A DNA stretch of 64,000 bases from Gammaproteobacteria bacterium (GTDB lineage: Bacteria; Pseudomonadota; Gammaproteobacteria; Steroidobacterales; GCA-2729495), in NCBI GenBank assembly GCA_030583605.1, contig CP129466.1, positions 2,983,001 through 3,047,000 of the forward strand, given 5' to 3'. Both the position numbers and the translations under genes were made by a program. The notes under the pieces are model-generated. The model had not been told where the DNA came from, made no database searches, and worked only from the letters and a program-made list of their open reading frames with translations. Below are positions 55,599 to 64,000 of the stretch, one piece after another; the first letter of the stretch is position 1, and each line of letters opens with the position of its first letter.

Positions 55599-57275
55599 TC
55601 AGTCCGGGAAGCGGGCCATGGTTTCGATCAACGGCGCGTTGTCGGGCGCCCGCTCGAGCGCCTCCTGCCAGATCGCGCGCGCCTTCGCCCGATCTCCCTG
55701 CTGCCAGAGCACCTCGCCGAGGTGGGCCGCCACTTCCGGGTCGGGAAAGCGCGAGTAGGCCAGTTGCAGGTAACTGCGCGCCTCCGCGAGCCGGCCCAGG
55801 CGGTAATGCACCCAGCCATAACTGTCGAGGATGGCGGCGTTGTCCGGCTCGCGCTCGATCGCGCGCCGTATCAGCCGGTACGCCTCGTCGATCCGCCGGG
55901 TCTTGTTGGCCAGCGTGTAACCGAGTGCGTTGAGCGCGACGGCGTCGTCCGGCGCGATCGCCACCGCCGCGCTCATGTCCGCGATGGCGGGCTCCAGTTT
56001 GCCCATCTGTTCGAGCAGCGTACCGCGCGCGAGCAGCAGTTCCCTGTCGTACGGCCGAAAGGTGAGCGCCTGGTCGAGCAGCACCCGCGCCTCTTCGTAG
56101 CGGCCGGCCCGCTGCAGCACGCCGGCTCGCAGCCGGTCCGTCTCGAAGCCAAGTCGCGGATAGCTCCCGGCGAACTCCTCGATCTGGCGCAGGGCCGCAT
56201 CCGCGCCGTCATGGGCCTCCACGATGCGCAGCAGCGCCAGCTCCGCCGGCAGGCGATACGCACCGTCCGGCACGCGGGAGTACAGCTCCACCGCCTGTTG
56301 CGGCTGACCCTGCTGCTCGGCGATGACGCCGAGGTAGAACAGGCACTCATCGACGAATTCGCCCTCGCGCAGCAGTTCGCCGCACTCCGCCCACGCCGTC
56401 GGCCCGTCACCGGCATCGAAGCTCACCAGGGCGCGCAGCCGCCGGATGGCGGGCTGTGGCCCAACGCGTTCCTGGAGCAGGTCGATCTCCCGCAGGGCCT
56501 CCTCGTGACGCCGGGCGGCGGCCAGCAGCCGGGCGTTCTCCAGCTCGAACGCCAGCGATGGCGCGGATTCGAGCAGCCGCGCCATGTGTTCGAAGGCCGC
56601 CGCTTCCTCGCCCTGCCCCATCAGCGCCCGGACCACGAGCAGGCTGGCGTCCGCGGCCAGATCGGCGGCGTTCTCGCCGGCTAGCACCGCGTAGGCGGAT
56701 TCCAGCGCCAGATCGAAATCTCCCGAACCATACGCGGCCCGTGCGATGGCGAGGTCGAGCTGCGGCGAAGCCGGGGCGGTTGCGGACAGGCGGGTCAGCA
56801 ATTGCGTCACTGCGCGAGCGTTGTCCTCCTGCGCAAGTTCGTCGGCCAGCAGCAGGTAGTCGTCCGCACGGCGTTGCGCGGGATCGCCGAGCGCCTTGCC
56901 GGCCGCGACGAGCGCTCCGGCCACATCATTGCGACGGATCAGCAGCCGGGTGACATACAGATGCGCCGAGGCATCATCCGGCGCGAGCTGCGCCCAGCGC
57001 CGGGCCGCGCGCAGCGCCGCCGCGTCGTAACCGAACTCGAAGGCGAATGCCGCGGCTCGCTGTGACAGCTCGGGGTCCGGGCTGCGCTCGGCCGCATGGA
57101 GATATTCCTCCACGGCGATGGCGTACTCGCTGCGTTGCGCGGCGATCTCGGCCATGACCATGTGGTAACCGGTGCCCGGCACGTAATGCGCATCCTGCGC
57201 ATCGGTCGCCGGCCCGCTCGCGGCGCATGCGGACAACACCACGACCAGAACCGCGACGGCGAGGCTCCGGGTCAT
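55599..57275 (-). CDS. TPR-repeat lipoprotein upstream of lolB
   Basis: A 558-residue lipoprotein (MTRSLAVAVLVVVLSAC, lipobox LSAC) with tetratricopeptide repeats throughout, for example EEYLHAAERSPDPELSQRAA and SAAVAIAPDDAVALNALGYTL. It matches the TPR protein found immediately upstream of lolB in pseudomonads. Presumed to act in the periplasm as a scaffold, possibly in lipoprotein or outer-membrane handling, based only on linkage. The start at 57275 is where the signal peptide begins; the longer frame upstream is unsupported. Its stop abuts the lolB start. Confidence 0.88.
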   Translation of the reverse strand: MTRSLAVAVLVVVLSACAASGPATDAQDAHYVPGTGYHMVMAEIAAQRSEYAIAVEEYLHAAERSPDPELSQRAAAFAFEFGYDAAALRAARRWAQLAPDDASAHLYVTRLLIRRNDVAGALVAAGKALGDPAQRRADDYLLLADELAQEDNARAVTQLLTRLSATAPASPQLDLAIARAAYGSGDFDLALESAYAVLAGENAADLAADASLLVVRALMGQGEEAAAFEHMARLLESAPSLAFELENARLLAAARRHEEALREIDLLQERVGPQPAIRRLRALVSFDAGDGPTAWAECGELLREGEFVDECLFYLGVIAEQQGQPQQAVELYSRVPDGAYRLPAELALLRIVEAHDGADAALRQIEEFAGSYPRLGFETDRLRAGVLQRAGRYEEARVLLDQALTFRPYDRELLLARGTLLEQMGKLEPAIADMSAAVAIAPDDAVALNALGYTLANKTRRIDEAYRLIRRAIEREPDNAAILDSYGWVHYRLGRLAEARSYLQLAYSRFPDPEVAAHLGEVLWQQGDRAKARAIWQEALERAPDNAPLIETMARFPD

Positions 57276-57433
57276 GTGCTGGAACAGGGCATCCCGGCCC
57301 GACAAGGGCAGGCCCGCGGGCGTGGGCCTGCAACTGCGGCCCTGGCGGCCGGTAGTGACACTGCACATATATGTCGATAATAGCGCGGCTTTCCCGGATG
57401 TTGCCGGTACTTCGGCACGCGCCTGACACGACC

Positions 57434-58525
57434 ATGCAGAAAAGCATACTGGACAAACTGGAGCAGATGGCCGGACGGTTCGAGGAGCTGAACGCGCTGC
57501 TCGCCGACCCGGCGGTCATCGGCGTGCAGCGCCGCTTCCGCGAGTTGTCGAAGGAACATGCGCAATTGCAGCCGCTGGTGGCACTGCACACCGCATGGCA
57601 GCGCGCCAGCGCCGACCTTGCCGCCGCCGAGGACATGCGTCTGGAGGCCGACCCGGCGCTGCGCTCGCTCGGCGAGGACGAAGCCGAAGCGGTGGCCGCG
57701 CGCCTGTCCGAAATCGAGCTGCAGATCCGCCGTCACCTCATCCCCAGGGATCCGCATGACCACAGCAACATCTTCCTGGAAATCCGCGCAGCCGCGGGCG
57801 GCGACGAGGCGGCGCTGTTCGCGGGCGACCTGTTCCGCATGTACTCGAGGTACGCGGAACGGCAGGGCTGGAGCGTGGAGGTGCTCTCGCGCAGCGCGGG
57901 CGAGAAAGGCGGATACAAGGAAATCATCAGCCGGGTGATCGGCGAGGGAGCCTATTCCCGGCTCAAGTACGAATCCGGCGCCCATCGCGTGCAGCGCGTG
58001 CCCGCCACCGAGGCACAGGGTCGCATCCACACCTCGACCTGCACCGTGGCGGTGCTGCCCGAGGTCGAGGAAGTCGAGGAAGTGCGCATCAACCCGGCCG
58101 AGATCCGCGAGGACACCTTCCGCGCCTCCGGCGCCGGCGGCCAGCACGTCAACAAGACGGATTCGGCCATCCGCCTCACGCACCTGCCGACCGGCATCGT
58201 GGTGGAGTGCCAGGACGAACGCTCCCAGCACAAGAACCGGGCGCGCGCCCGCTCGCTGCTGCAGGCGAAACTCCTCGACCAGGAGCGGCAGAAACAGACG
58301 CGCGAACAGGCCGCGCAGCGCAAGAGCCTGGTCGGCACCGGCGACCGCTCCGAGCGCATCCGCACCTACAACTTCCCGCAGGGCCGGCTGACCGACCACC
58401 GCATCAATCTCACCCTGTACCAGCTGCCCGACCTCATCGAGGGCGATCTCGACCCGGTCATCGAACCGCTGCTGCAGGAGCACCAGGCCGAGCAGCTCGC
58501 CTCGCTGGAGACCGCCTCTGGGTGA
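57434..58525 (+). CDS. prfA: Peptide chain release factor 1
   Basis: A 363-residue release factor recognising UAA and UAG. The codon-recognition tripeptide is PAT in [13 protein letters not shown], and the peptidyl-transferase motif GGQ is in [15 protein letters not shown]. The N-terminal coiled coil ([19 protein letters not shown]) supports the ATG at 57434 over earlier in-frame codons. It is divergent from the TPR-lolB run. hemA, usually just upstream, and prmC, usually just downstream, are both missing. Confidence 0.97.
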   Translation: MQKSILDKLEQMAGRFEELNALLADPAVIGVQRRFRELSKEHAQLQPLVALHTAWQRASADLAAAEDMRLEADPALRSLGEDEAEAVAARLSEIELQIRRHLIPRDPHDHSNIFLEIRAAAGGDEAALFAGDLFRMYSRYAERQGWSVEVLSRSAGEKGGYKEIISRVIGEGAYSRLKYESGAHRVQRVPATEAQGRIHTSTCTVAVLPEVEEVEEVRINPAEIREDTFRASGAGGQHVNKTDSAIRLTHLPTGIVVECQDERSQHKNRARARSLLQAKLLDQERQKQTREQAAQRKSLVGTGDRSERIRTYNFPQGRLTDHRINLTLYQLPDLIEGDLDPVIEPLLQEHQAEQLASLETASG

Positions 58526-58635
58526 GCGCTCGCCGTTTCGACCGCCTGAACGACTTCATCGGCAAAACACCACTCATCCGCCCCAACCGCGTCCAGGATA
58601 GAACCAGCAGCTCGACGCCGGCGCTTGACGACGAC

Positions 58636-59955
58636 TCAGCGCGCGAGAACCCACCGGGCCAGAAGCTGGCGCTCGGCGGCCGGCAGCTGCTCGAAGGCCA
58701 GACGCGCGGCGCGCGCCTCGCCGTCGTGCCACAGGATTGCCTCGCTTACGGAGCGTGCCCGTCCGTCGTGCAGCAGTGCGAGCTCGGAAGCCGGGCGCGG
58801 TGCGTGTCCCAGGCCCCAGAGCGGCGCCGTGCGCCAGCGCGTGGGCACGACGCTGCCGTCCACGGTTCGGTCCGCAAGCCCGTCGCCGAGATCATGCAAC
58901 AGCAGATCGGTGTAGGGCCGGATCTCCACGATCGTGCCGTCGTCGAGCGCAGCCCGCTGCGCCGGCTGATGGCAACCGTCGCACGCCGCGGCCGCAAACA
59001 GCGCCGCACCCCGGGCGTCCATCCCATCAGCGGGTACGGCCAACGGCACCGCAAGCGCACGCTGGAACTCGACGAGCGCATCGAGGAACCCGTCGCTCAC
59101 CTCCGGCGTGCCGCCGGCGGGGGCCGCGCGGCAGGCGCGCTGAGCCGCCGTGCAATCGTCCGCGGGCTCCGCGTGGCTGCTGAGACCCATCTCGAGCGCG
59201 AGCGCAGTTGCGGTCTGCGCACGCAGCGAAACCGCGGCGGCCTGCCATCCAAGACGGCCGATACCGTCAGCGCCGGCCGGTCGTGCCACGACTCCGGCGA
59301 CGCCCGCGCGCGCCGCCTGGAGTGCGGCGACCGCGACGATGTCCGCTTCCGGGATGCGTTCGAGAAGGCCGGTGCCGAATACGGCCGGCGCAAGCCGCGG
59401 CCGGATCACTGTGTCTGGCGCGAGCTCTGCGGCGGCGGTACCGGTCACTCGGTAGCTCGGCTCGCGCAGTCTCCAGGGCTCGCCGTCGGCGAATCGGCCG
59501 GTGCGCTCAACGAAATCTATGATCAACGTGCCTTCGGCTGCGTAACCGTCGAGCGCCTGCGGCGAGAGGATGCGGCCATACTCTGCGTCGCCCGTGCCGT
59601 TGCTGTCCGCGGTTCGCGCGAGCCGGACCGCCAGCGTAACCGGCGCGGGCCCCGCGTTGAGGGGCGGTCGTGCCCGGGCACCATTGTTGTGGCAGGCGTC
59701 GCAGCTGGCGGTGTTGAACGAAGGTCCAAGGCCATCGCGGCGTGCGGCCCGGGGCGTACCCGCTGGCACCCACTGCGTGTTGAACAACATGCGGCCGAAC
59801 TCGGCCCGGGCACGCGCGGGGGCAGGCAGCGGCGCGACGGCCGGCGGTTCACGCGGATCTGCGAACGCTGCGCGGCCGTAGCCGTCGGCACCAGTTGCCA
59901 GCGTGGCGCTGAGCAGCGCCGCCAGCATCACGGCCAGCCGCACGCCGACGCTCAC
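58636..59955 (-). CDS. Diheme c-type oxidoreductase (DUF1111/DHOR family)
   Basis: A 439-residue exported diheme protein of the di-heme 'thiol oxidoreductase' family. It has a signal peptide (ending ATLATGADG) and two c-heme sites, CDACH at 85-89 and CDGCH near residue 340. The family blocks DGLGPSFNTASC and RWRTAPLWGLGHA are present. Biochemical function is not established for most members; peroxidase-like or metal-handling roles have been suggested by context. Its ATG overlaps the stop of the 168-residue gene, and the two follow the TonB-dependent receptor, so all three should be one ModE-controlled operon. Confidence 0.88.
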   Translation of the reverse strand: MSVGVRLAVMLAALLSATLATGADGYGRAAFADPREPPAVAPLPAPARARAEFGRMLFNTQWVPAGTPRAARRDGLGPSFNTASCDACHNNGARARPPLNAGPAPVTLAVRLARTADSNGTGDAEYGRILSPQALDGYAAEGTLIIDFVERTGRFADGEPWRLREPSYRVTGTAAAELAPDTVIRPRLAPAVFGTGLLERIPEADIVAVAALQAARAGVAGVVARPAGADGIGRLGWQAAAVSLRAQTATALALEMGLSSHAEPADDCTAAQRACRAAPAGGTPEVSDGFLDALVEFQRALAVPLAVPADGMDARGAALFAAAACDGCHQPAQRAALDDGTIVEIRPYTDLLLHDLGDGLADRTVDGSVVPTRWRTAPLWGLGHAPRPASELALLHDGRARSVSEAILWHDGEARAARLAFEQLPAAERQLLARWVLAR

Positions 59956-60458
59956 GGCACAGCGGTGATCGCCACGCGCACCACCGGCGCCGTGGCGGCG
60001 CTCAACTGCACGAGGTACTCGCCGGCGGCTGGAATCGCGTACTCGACGATCTTGCGCGGCCCGTCGCAGCCAGGGCTGCCGCTGAAGTCCGCGGACGGCA
60101 AAGGTACACCGCCGGACACGACGTCGACCCAGAACTCGGCCTCGAGCGCCACGCGATAGCGGCCGGCAGCCAGCGGTACGCGAACGACGCCGGCGTAGGC
60201 ACCGTCCGTAAGCATCGGCTTCGACGGCACGGCCGGCAACCGCACGGACTCCTGCTCCTGAAGCGCCAGGCGGTAGAGACGGCCCGTCTGCAGCAACGCG
60301 GCCGTCGCCTCGTCACGACCCGCGGCGGCGGCGGTATCCGGCCCGCCGAACAGTCGCAACTCCTCCGCGACCGGCCACTTGAATCCCGCACAATCGGCGG
60401 CGGATGCACCGTGCGCCACCAGCATCACGAGACAGACTGCCATGAACTTCCGCATCAT
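59952..60458 (-). CDS. Small periplasmic protein in TonB-receptor operon
   Basis: A 168-residue exported protein with a signal peptide ending HGASA and a mature part starting ADCAGFKWPVAEELRLFGG. A second Cys is at SPGCDGPRK, so a disulfide is possible. The C-terminal half is beta-rich (GRYRVALEAEFWVDVVSGG, EYLVQLSAATAPVVRVAIT), compatible with an immunoglobulin-like or binding-protein fold. Start ATG 60458 lies 6 bases after AGGAGG. It is 12 bases from the receptor gene upstream and overlaps the diheme gene by four bases. I do not recognise a family. Confidence 0.8.
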   Translation of the reverse strand: MMRKFMAVCLVMLVAHGASAADCAGFKWPVAEELRLFGGPDTAAAAGRDEATAALLQTGRLYRLALQEQESVRLPAVPSKPMLTDGAYAGVVRVPLAAGRYRVALEAEFWVDVVSGGVPLPSADFSGSPGCDGPRKIVEYAIPAAGEYLVQLSAATAPVVRVAITAVP

Positions 60459-60470
60459 CGAATCCTCCTG

Positions 60471-62498
60471 TCATGAACCCGGCTGCCACAGCAGCGTCGC
60501 GGCATAGTTGCGGCCGGACTCCGGAAAGCCCTCGTCGTAGGCATACAGTCGATCGGTCAGGTTCGCCGCCTCCACCAGCAGCCGCAGCCCGGCGATCATG
60601 CGCACTTCCACCCCGACATCGAGCAGTCCGAAACCCGCTGTCCGCCGGACGCCGTCGCTCGTGCTCAAGCGGCCGTCCTCCGCCTTGAAATCGAAGCGCA
60701 GCGCCACGCGCTCGCCGAGCGGCGTGCGCATGCCGAGCTGCACCTTGTGGCGCGGCGTGAACACCGCGCGCACCTCCGGCTGCTCGAAGTTGTCCACCGC
60801 GACGTAGGAGTAACCGAGGCGCAGCTCGCCCAGCACCGGCACGTCGGTGGTCGTCGCGGACAACTCGCCGCCGCGGCGACGCTGCCGGCCGACGTTCTGC
60901 AACTGGAAGCAAGGGGGCGAGGTGCAGGCGGTCGGCGGCAGGCTCACGCTCGCGATCGCATCGTCGAGCCAGCTTGCGAACAGCGCACCATGCAGCTCGG
61001 CGCCGCCGAGCCGGGTCGTCGCCCCAACCTCGACGTGCTCCGCCTCTTCGGCCGTGAGCTCGGGATTGGGCAGCGCCGCGCCCAGGCGGTAGGAATAGCG
61101 GTCCTTCAGGGTCGGGAAGCGCGTCTTGCGGGCGAGATTGAGGTCGAGCGTCCAGTCCGGGGCGACGTTCCAGGCTGCCCCGGCGGTCACATTCACGGCG
61201 GAGTCGTCGTCCAGCGGGAACGGTGTGATCGTCCCGTTGATGTTGTCGTCGGCCCGGCGTGTGTCGAGCTTGTTCCAGCCGACTCCGGCACTCGCGCTCA
61301 GGTTATCGCGCAGGGTATGCGTGTGCTCGACGGCGACCGACCAGGTCCGGTCCTCCATCCGCTCCTGCGGCTGATCGAGATCGTCGAACTCGCGATGCAC
61401 GTCCTCCTTGAAGTGAAAGACGGCACGCGTCACACCCGCCGCCTCACCGGGAGCGAGTTCGGCCTCGAGACTGCTCCCCCAGGTGTAATCGTCGTAGTTG
61501 CTGGTGAATGCATACGGGCGATTCTGGGTGGTGTAGGTCGCGTCATCGAAGGAGTGCAGCGCATTCTCGAAGCTGTCGTAGTACGCCCGCGCCCGCAGCC
61601 ACAGGCCGTCGCCCACCGGCAGCGCGCCGATGACGTAGATGTCCTCTTTATCGTAGTAGGGCCAGCGCCAGAAACGCGGCCGCACCCCCGGGTCCGTGCC
61701 GGCGTAGGGTGGAGTCTGCTTGTCGCCATCGAGGCGCGCGTAATTGAGCTGCCACTCGGCGCCGCTCTCGCTCTGCCAGCCGAGTTGAATGCGCGTGTTG
61801 AGATCGCGCGAGGCGGAGTTCTCGCGCCGGCCGCCATCCTCGGCCGAACCGAAGTCGCCGCCTGGAATGCGGAAGAAATTCTCGTCGCGCAGGAACGCGA
61901 AAGCCTGCAGGTACCACTCCCCGTTGCGCCAGCTGGCACGGCCGCCGACGTCGCGGCGCGCGAGGTCCATGCTGTCGTCATAGCGCACACCGGCCCGCCC
62001 TTCCCAGTTGAGGCCGGGCGCCGGCCGTGCCGTCACCACGTTGATCGCACCACCGAGCGCGTTCGGCCCGTACAACACCGACCCGCCCGCCTTGCTCACG
62101 CGGATCTCCTCGACATCCCCGACGCCGAGCCGGGCCAGGTCGATATTGCCATCGTAGGGCACGTAGACCGGAATGCCGTCCACGAACAGGGGCACCTGCC
62201 GCGAGTCGTAACCGCGTAACTGCACCAGCGCCTCGTTGCGCGCGCCAACGCGCGTCACCGTCAGCGCCGGCACCAGGTCGAGCGCCTGGGCCAGATCGCG
62301 CCGCCCCGCCGATTCCAGCGCCGCGGCCGCAATGACGTCCGTCGGCAGCGGCGGCAGGACTTCGTGCCGCGCAATGACCTCAATCGTTCCGAGCGCAGGC
62401 TGCGTCGCATCCGTCGCGGCGGCCGCAGCCACGCGGGCAGTAATGATCATCAGCCAGAAAAAGACCCCCAGCACTCCGACATGGTCACGTAGCGTCAC
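60471..62498 (-). CDS. TonB-dependent outer-membrane receptor
   Basis: A 675-residue TonB-dependent transporter. After a signal peptide (MTLRDHVGVLGVFFWLMII region) a TonB-box-like GTIEVIA lies near residue 37. The plug domain follows (LAQALDLVPALTVTRVG, VQLRGYDSRQVPLFVDGIPV, GGSVLYGPNALGGAINVVT), then a 22-strand barrel (SWSVAVEHTHTLRDNL-like strands) ending TLLWQPGS. I chose GTG 62498, which has GGAGG five bases upstream; the ATG at 62552 would put the ModE-like operator inside the coding region. Heads the operon with the 168-residue and diheme genes. The ligand may be a molybdenum species, inferred from the operator. Confidence 0.88.
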   Translation of the reverse strand: MTLRDHVGVLGVFFWLMIITARVAAAAATDATQPALGTIEVIARHEVLPPLPTDVIAAAALESAGRRDLAQALDLVPALTVTRVGARNEALVQLRGYDSRQVPLFVDGIPVYVPYDGNIDLARLGVGDVEEIRVSKAGGSVLYGPNALGGAINVVTARPAPGLNWEGRAGVRYDDSMDLARRDVGGRASWRNGEWYLQAFAFLRDENFFRIPGGDFGSAEDGGRRENSASRDLNTRIQLGWQSESGAEWQLNYARLDGDKQTPPYAGTDPGVRPRFWRWPYYDKEDIYVIGALPVGDGLWLRARAYYDSFENALHSFDDATYTTQNRPYAFTSNYDDYTWGSSLEAELAPGEAAGVTRAVFHFKEDVHREFDDLDQPQERMEDRTWSVAVEHTHTLRDNLSASAGVGWNKLDTRRADDNINGTITPFPLDDDSAVNVTAGAAWNVAPDWTLDLNLARKTRFPTLKDRYSYRLGAALPNPELTAEEAEHVEVGATTRLGGAELHGALFASWLDDAIASVSLPPTACTSPPCFQLQNVGRQRRRGGELSATTTDVPVLGELRLGYSYVAVDNFEQPEVRAVFTPRHKVQLGMRTPLGERVALRFDFKAEDGRLSTSDGVRRTAGFGLLDVGVEVRMIAGLRLLVEAANLTDRLYAYDEGFPESGRNYAATLLWQPGS

Positions 62499-62525
62499 GC
62501 GCACCTCCGCAGAATGGTCTGTACT

Positions 62526-62549
62526 CGCTATATTTGAACGTATATATCG
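62526..62549. promoter_or_regulatory. ModE-type operator, site 1
   Basis: The palindrome CGCTATAT-N8-ATATATCG matches the ModE consensus (CGnTATAT half-sites, 9-6-9 layout). It is 28 bases upstream of the receptor start codon, in position to block its promoter. Confidence 0.75.
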
Positions 62550-62596
62550 CAAGCCGCTGCCGCAGAGCCGATTCGTATTCTCGAATCAGCAGGCCG

Positions 62597-62620
62597 CGCT
62601 ATATCCGTATGGATATAGAG
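62597..62620. promoter_or_regulatory. ModE-type operator, site 2
   Basis: CGCTATAT-N8-ATATAGAG contains the perfect inverted repeat CTATATCC/GGATATAG with a 4-base spacer (62599-62618). It lies 71 bases from site 1 and 79 bases before the modE start, so it may control modE itself or act with site 1. Confidence 0.6.
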
Positions 62621-62698
62621 ATTAAACGGCAACACGCCTGCTGGCAACCCGCGTTCGCCATTCGCGCTATCATGCGGACGGTCCCGGAGCCACACCGC

Positions 62699-63085
62699 AT
62701 GGTCACCGTTCGCTTTCGTCTCGACTTCGCACCCGGCAGCTCGGTCGGTCCAGGCAAGATCGACCTGCTGGCGGCAATCGACGCCGAAGGCTCGCTGTCG
62801 GCCGCTGCACGTCACATCGGCATGAGTTATCGCCGCGCCTGGCTGTTGCTCGACAGCCTCAACCGAAGCTTCGACAAACCGGTCACCACCGCGAGCGTCG
62901 GCGGGCGCGGTGGCGGCGGAGTGACCCTGACGCCGTTCGGACGGGATCTGGTCCGCAACTACCGGGAATTCGGCGCGGCGATCGCCGTGCTGGCGACACG
63001 CCGCTGGGGCCGGCTGAAACCCCCGGCGCAAACCTCGCCGTCACCGCCGGGGAGCCGACGCCGCCTGCCTGCGCGCAAACCCTGA
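62699..63085 (+). CDS. modE: Short ModE-type molybdate-responsive regulator (HTH only)
   Basis: A 128-residue protein equal to the N-terminal winged-helix domain of ModE. The helix-turn-helix is AIDAEGSLSAAARHIGMSY followed by RRAWLLLDSLN (about 27-55), then the wing region VGGRGGGGVTLTPFGRDLV (67-85). The C-terminal molybdate-binding di-Mop domain is missing and replaced by a short basic Pro-rich tail. Such short ModE proteins exist; metal sensing may come from another partner. The start at 62699 has GGAG ten bases upstream; a longer frame runs back through the operator region and is rejected. Divergent from the receptor operon, convergent with modC. Confidence 0.88.
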   Translation: MVTVRFRLDFAPGSSVGPGKIDLLAAIDAEGSLSAAARHIGMSYRRAWLLLDSLNRSFDKPVTTASVGGRGGGGVTLTPFGRDLVRNYREFGAAIAVLATRRWGRLKPPAQTSPSPPGSRRRLPARKP

Positions 63086-63106
63086 GCGGTATGGCATCGC
63101 GCCCGG

Positions 63107-64000
63107 TCAGCCAAGCACCGCGACCGCCTTCACCTGCGCCCAGACCTGCCGGCCCGGCGCCAGCGCAAGCTGGCGCCATGACCGGCGCGTGATCCGCGCC
63201 AGCAACGCCGTGCCGCACGCATCGAGGCGCACGAGTACCTGCGCAGGATCCGGCGCATCGGCCACTGCGGTGATCGTCGCGGCAATCGTGTTGAGAATGC
63301 TGATGCCGGTCGGCTGCTGCAGGGCGATGCTGACGTCGCGTGCCTGGATGCGGCAGCGCACTGCTTCGCCGCGGGCCTCGGGGCGGCAGGAGACGTGGAG
63401 CGAGCCGCCGGAGAATTCCAGCCGCGTGAGGTGGTCGGCAGGCTCATGCTCCGCAACCACGGCGGTGATCACGACGGCCGCTTCGTCGGCGAACCGGCCG
63501 GAGGTATCGAGCCGGGCGGCCACCTCTGCGATGGGTCCGCTCGCCAGCACGCGACCCTCGCCGAGCACCACGAGGTAATCGGCGAGCCGGAAGACCTCAT
63601 CGACCTGGTGGCTGACGTAAATCGCGGGGATCTCGAGTTGCCGGTGCAGCCGTTCGAGATACGGGACGATCTCCGCCTTGCGCGCGGCATCGAGCGCCGC
63701 CAGCGGTTCGTCGAGCAGCAACAGGCGCGGCTGGCGCAGCAACGCCCTGGCGATCGCCACGCGCTGGCGTTCGCCACCCGACAGCCGGCCCGGACGGCGG
63801 TCCAGCAGTTCACCGATCCCCATCAGCCCGATGAGCCTTTGCCGGTCGGCCGCATGCTCGTTTCGTGCGCGGCGTTCCCCGTAGCGCAGGTTGCCGTCCA
63901 CCGAGAGGTGCGGGAACAGGCCGGGCTCCTGCAGCACGTAGCCGACCGCGCGCCGGTGCGGCGGCAGGAAGTACCGGCGTGCGTCGTCCTGCCAGACCTC
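63107..64000 (-). CDS. modC: Molybdate ABC transporter ATP-binding protein ModC (partial)
   Basis: Partial: 298 codons are present and the N-terminus with Walker A lies beyond the window. The frame runs unbroken to position 64000. Visible parts are the Q-loop (YVLQEPGLFPHLSV), the ABC signature LSGGERQRVAIARAL, Walker B LLLLDEPLAALD and the H-loop (IYVSHQVDE). The C-terminal Mop/TOBE domain (ISILNTIAATITAVAD) is typical of ModC. It energises high-affinity molybdate uptake from the periplasm. Three of the features, modC, modE and the operators, form one molybdenum locus. Confidence 0.93.
   Translation of the reverse strand, partial: EVWQDDARRYFLPPHRRAVGYVLQEPGLFPHLSVDGNLRYGERRARNEHAADRQRLIGLMGIGELLDRRPGRLSGGERQRVAIARALLRQPRLLLLDEPLAALDAARKAEIVPYLERLHRQLEIPAIYVSHQVDEVFRLADYLVVLGEGRVLASGPIAEVAARLDTSGRFADEAAVVITAVVAEHEPADHLTRLEFSGGSLHVSCRPEARGEAVRCRIQARDVSIALQQPTGISILNTIAATITAVADAPDPAQVLVRLDACGTALLARITRRSWRQLALAPGRQVWAQVKAVAVLG

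Noticed and set aside
58207..60159. Long open frame on the plus strand after prfA, including a GTG at 58522 overlapping the prfA stop in the place of prmC
   Set aside because: The translation has no PrmC motif (no NPPY) and soon runs antisense through the clearly coding diheme oxidoreductase gene. It is a GC-driven shadow frame.

Overview
The window is a very GC-rich, densely coded chromosomal segment of a gammaproteobacterium. Support for this comes from an E. coli-type PBP1b, LolB, a tandem bL25/Pth/Prs block preceded by tRNA-Gln, a ModE/ModC pair, REP-type repeats of the Pseudomonas/Xanthomonas style and a protein with a VPxPA-type PEP-CTERM sorting signal. It most resembles Xanthomonadales, Nevskiales or Steroidobacter-like lineages; I cannot place it further from sequence alone. 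Both ends are cut: the last gene (modC) runs off the right edge.

Layout. 1-5.7 kb: a leftward run with a cytochrome c/GLUG-repeat fusion, a TPR lipoprotein, PBP1b (mrcB) and a lipoprotein-like NAD(P)-binding SDR. 5.8-10.4 kb: an outer-membrane-type protein, a TPR/2OG-Fe(II) oxygenase, glutaryl-CoA dehydrogenase and an NTF2-like protein. 10.4-26.4 kb: a surface-glycan locus with a CapA-like protein, two tandem flippases sharing 821 identical base pairs, a Dit1/PvcA-like protein, an asparagine-synthase-like protein, a PIG-L deacetylase, a sugar-nucleotide SDR, UDP-glucose dehydrogenase, a nucleotidyltransferase preceded by a 53-bp tandem array, a UGM-like flavoprotein, one GT2 glycosyltransferase, and a leftward SAF-domain oxidoreductase and RfbC-like epimerase. 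26.5-30.1 kb: exported or envelope proteins (Pcm, a nitrilase-fold protein without a nucleophile cysteine, DUF481, Ysc84). 30.1-32.9 kb: accessory, gene-poor DNA with foldback repeats, a PEP-CTERM protein, a HIT hydrolase, and tRNA-Met followed by tandem copies of its own 3' end. 32.9-51.7 kb: ychF, an AsmA-family protein, a MetE-like protein, an octaheme cytochrome, a type Vd patatin autotransporter, glycogen phosphorylase and an AI-2E-family permease. 51.7-58.5 kb: a conserved block pth-rplY-(REP array)-prs-tRNA-Gln-lolB-TPR, with prfA divergent; ispE, hemA and prmC are missing from their usual slots. 58.6-64 kb: a three-gene operon (TonB-dependent receptor, small periplasmic protein, diheme oxidoreductase) divergent from a short ModE, with two ModE-like palindromes between them and modC beyond.

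The strongest leads are (1) a TonB-dependent receptor operon that appears to be under ModE control, suggesting outer-membrane uptake of molybdate or a molybdenum chelate; (2) the 53-bp array, which makes a chain of three 18-codon mini-ORFs coupled by ATGA overlaps in front of a nucleotidyltransferase; (3) tandem copies of the tRNA-Met 3' end; and (4) sharp-edged gene conversion between the two flippase genes. No CRISPR array, transposase, integrase or rRNA gene was seen.
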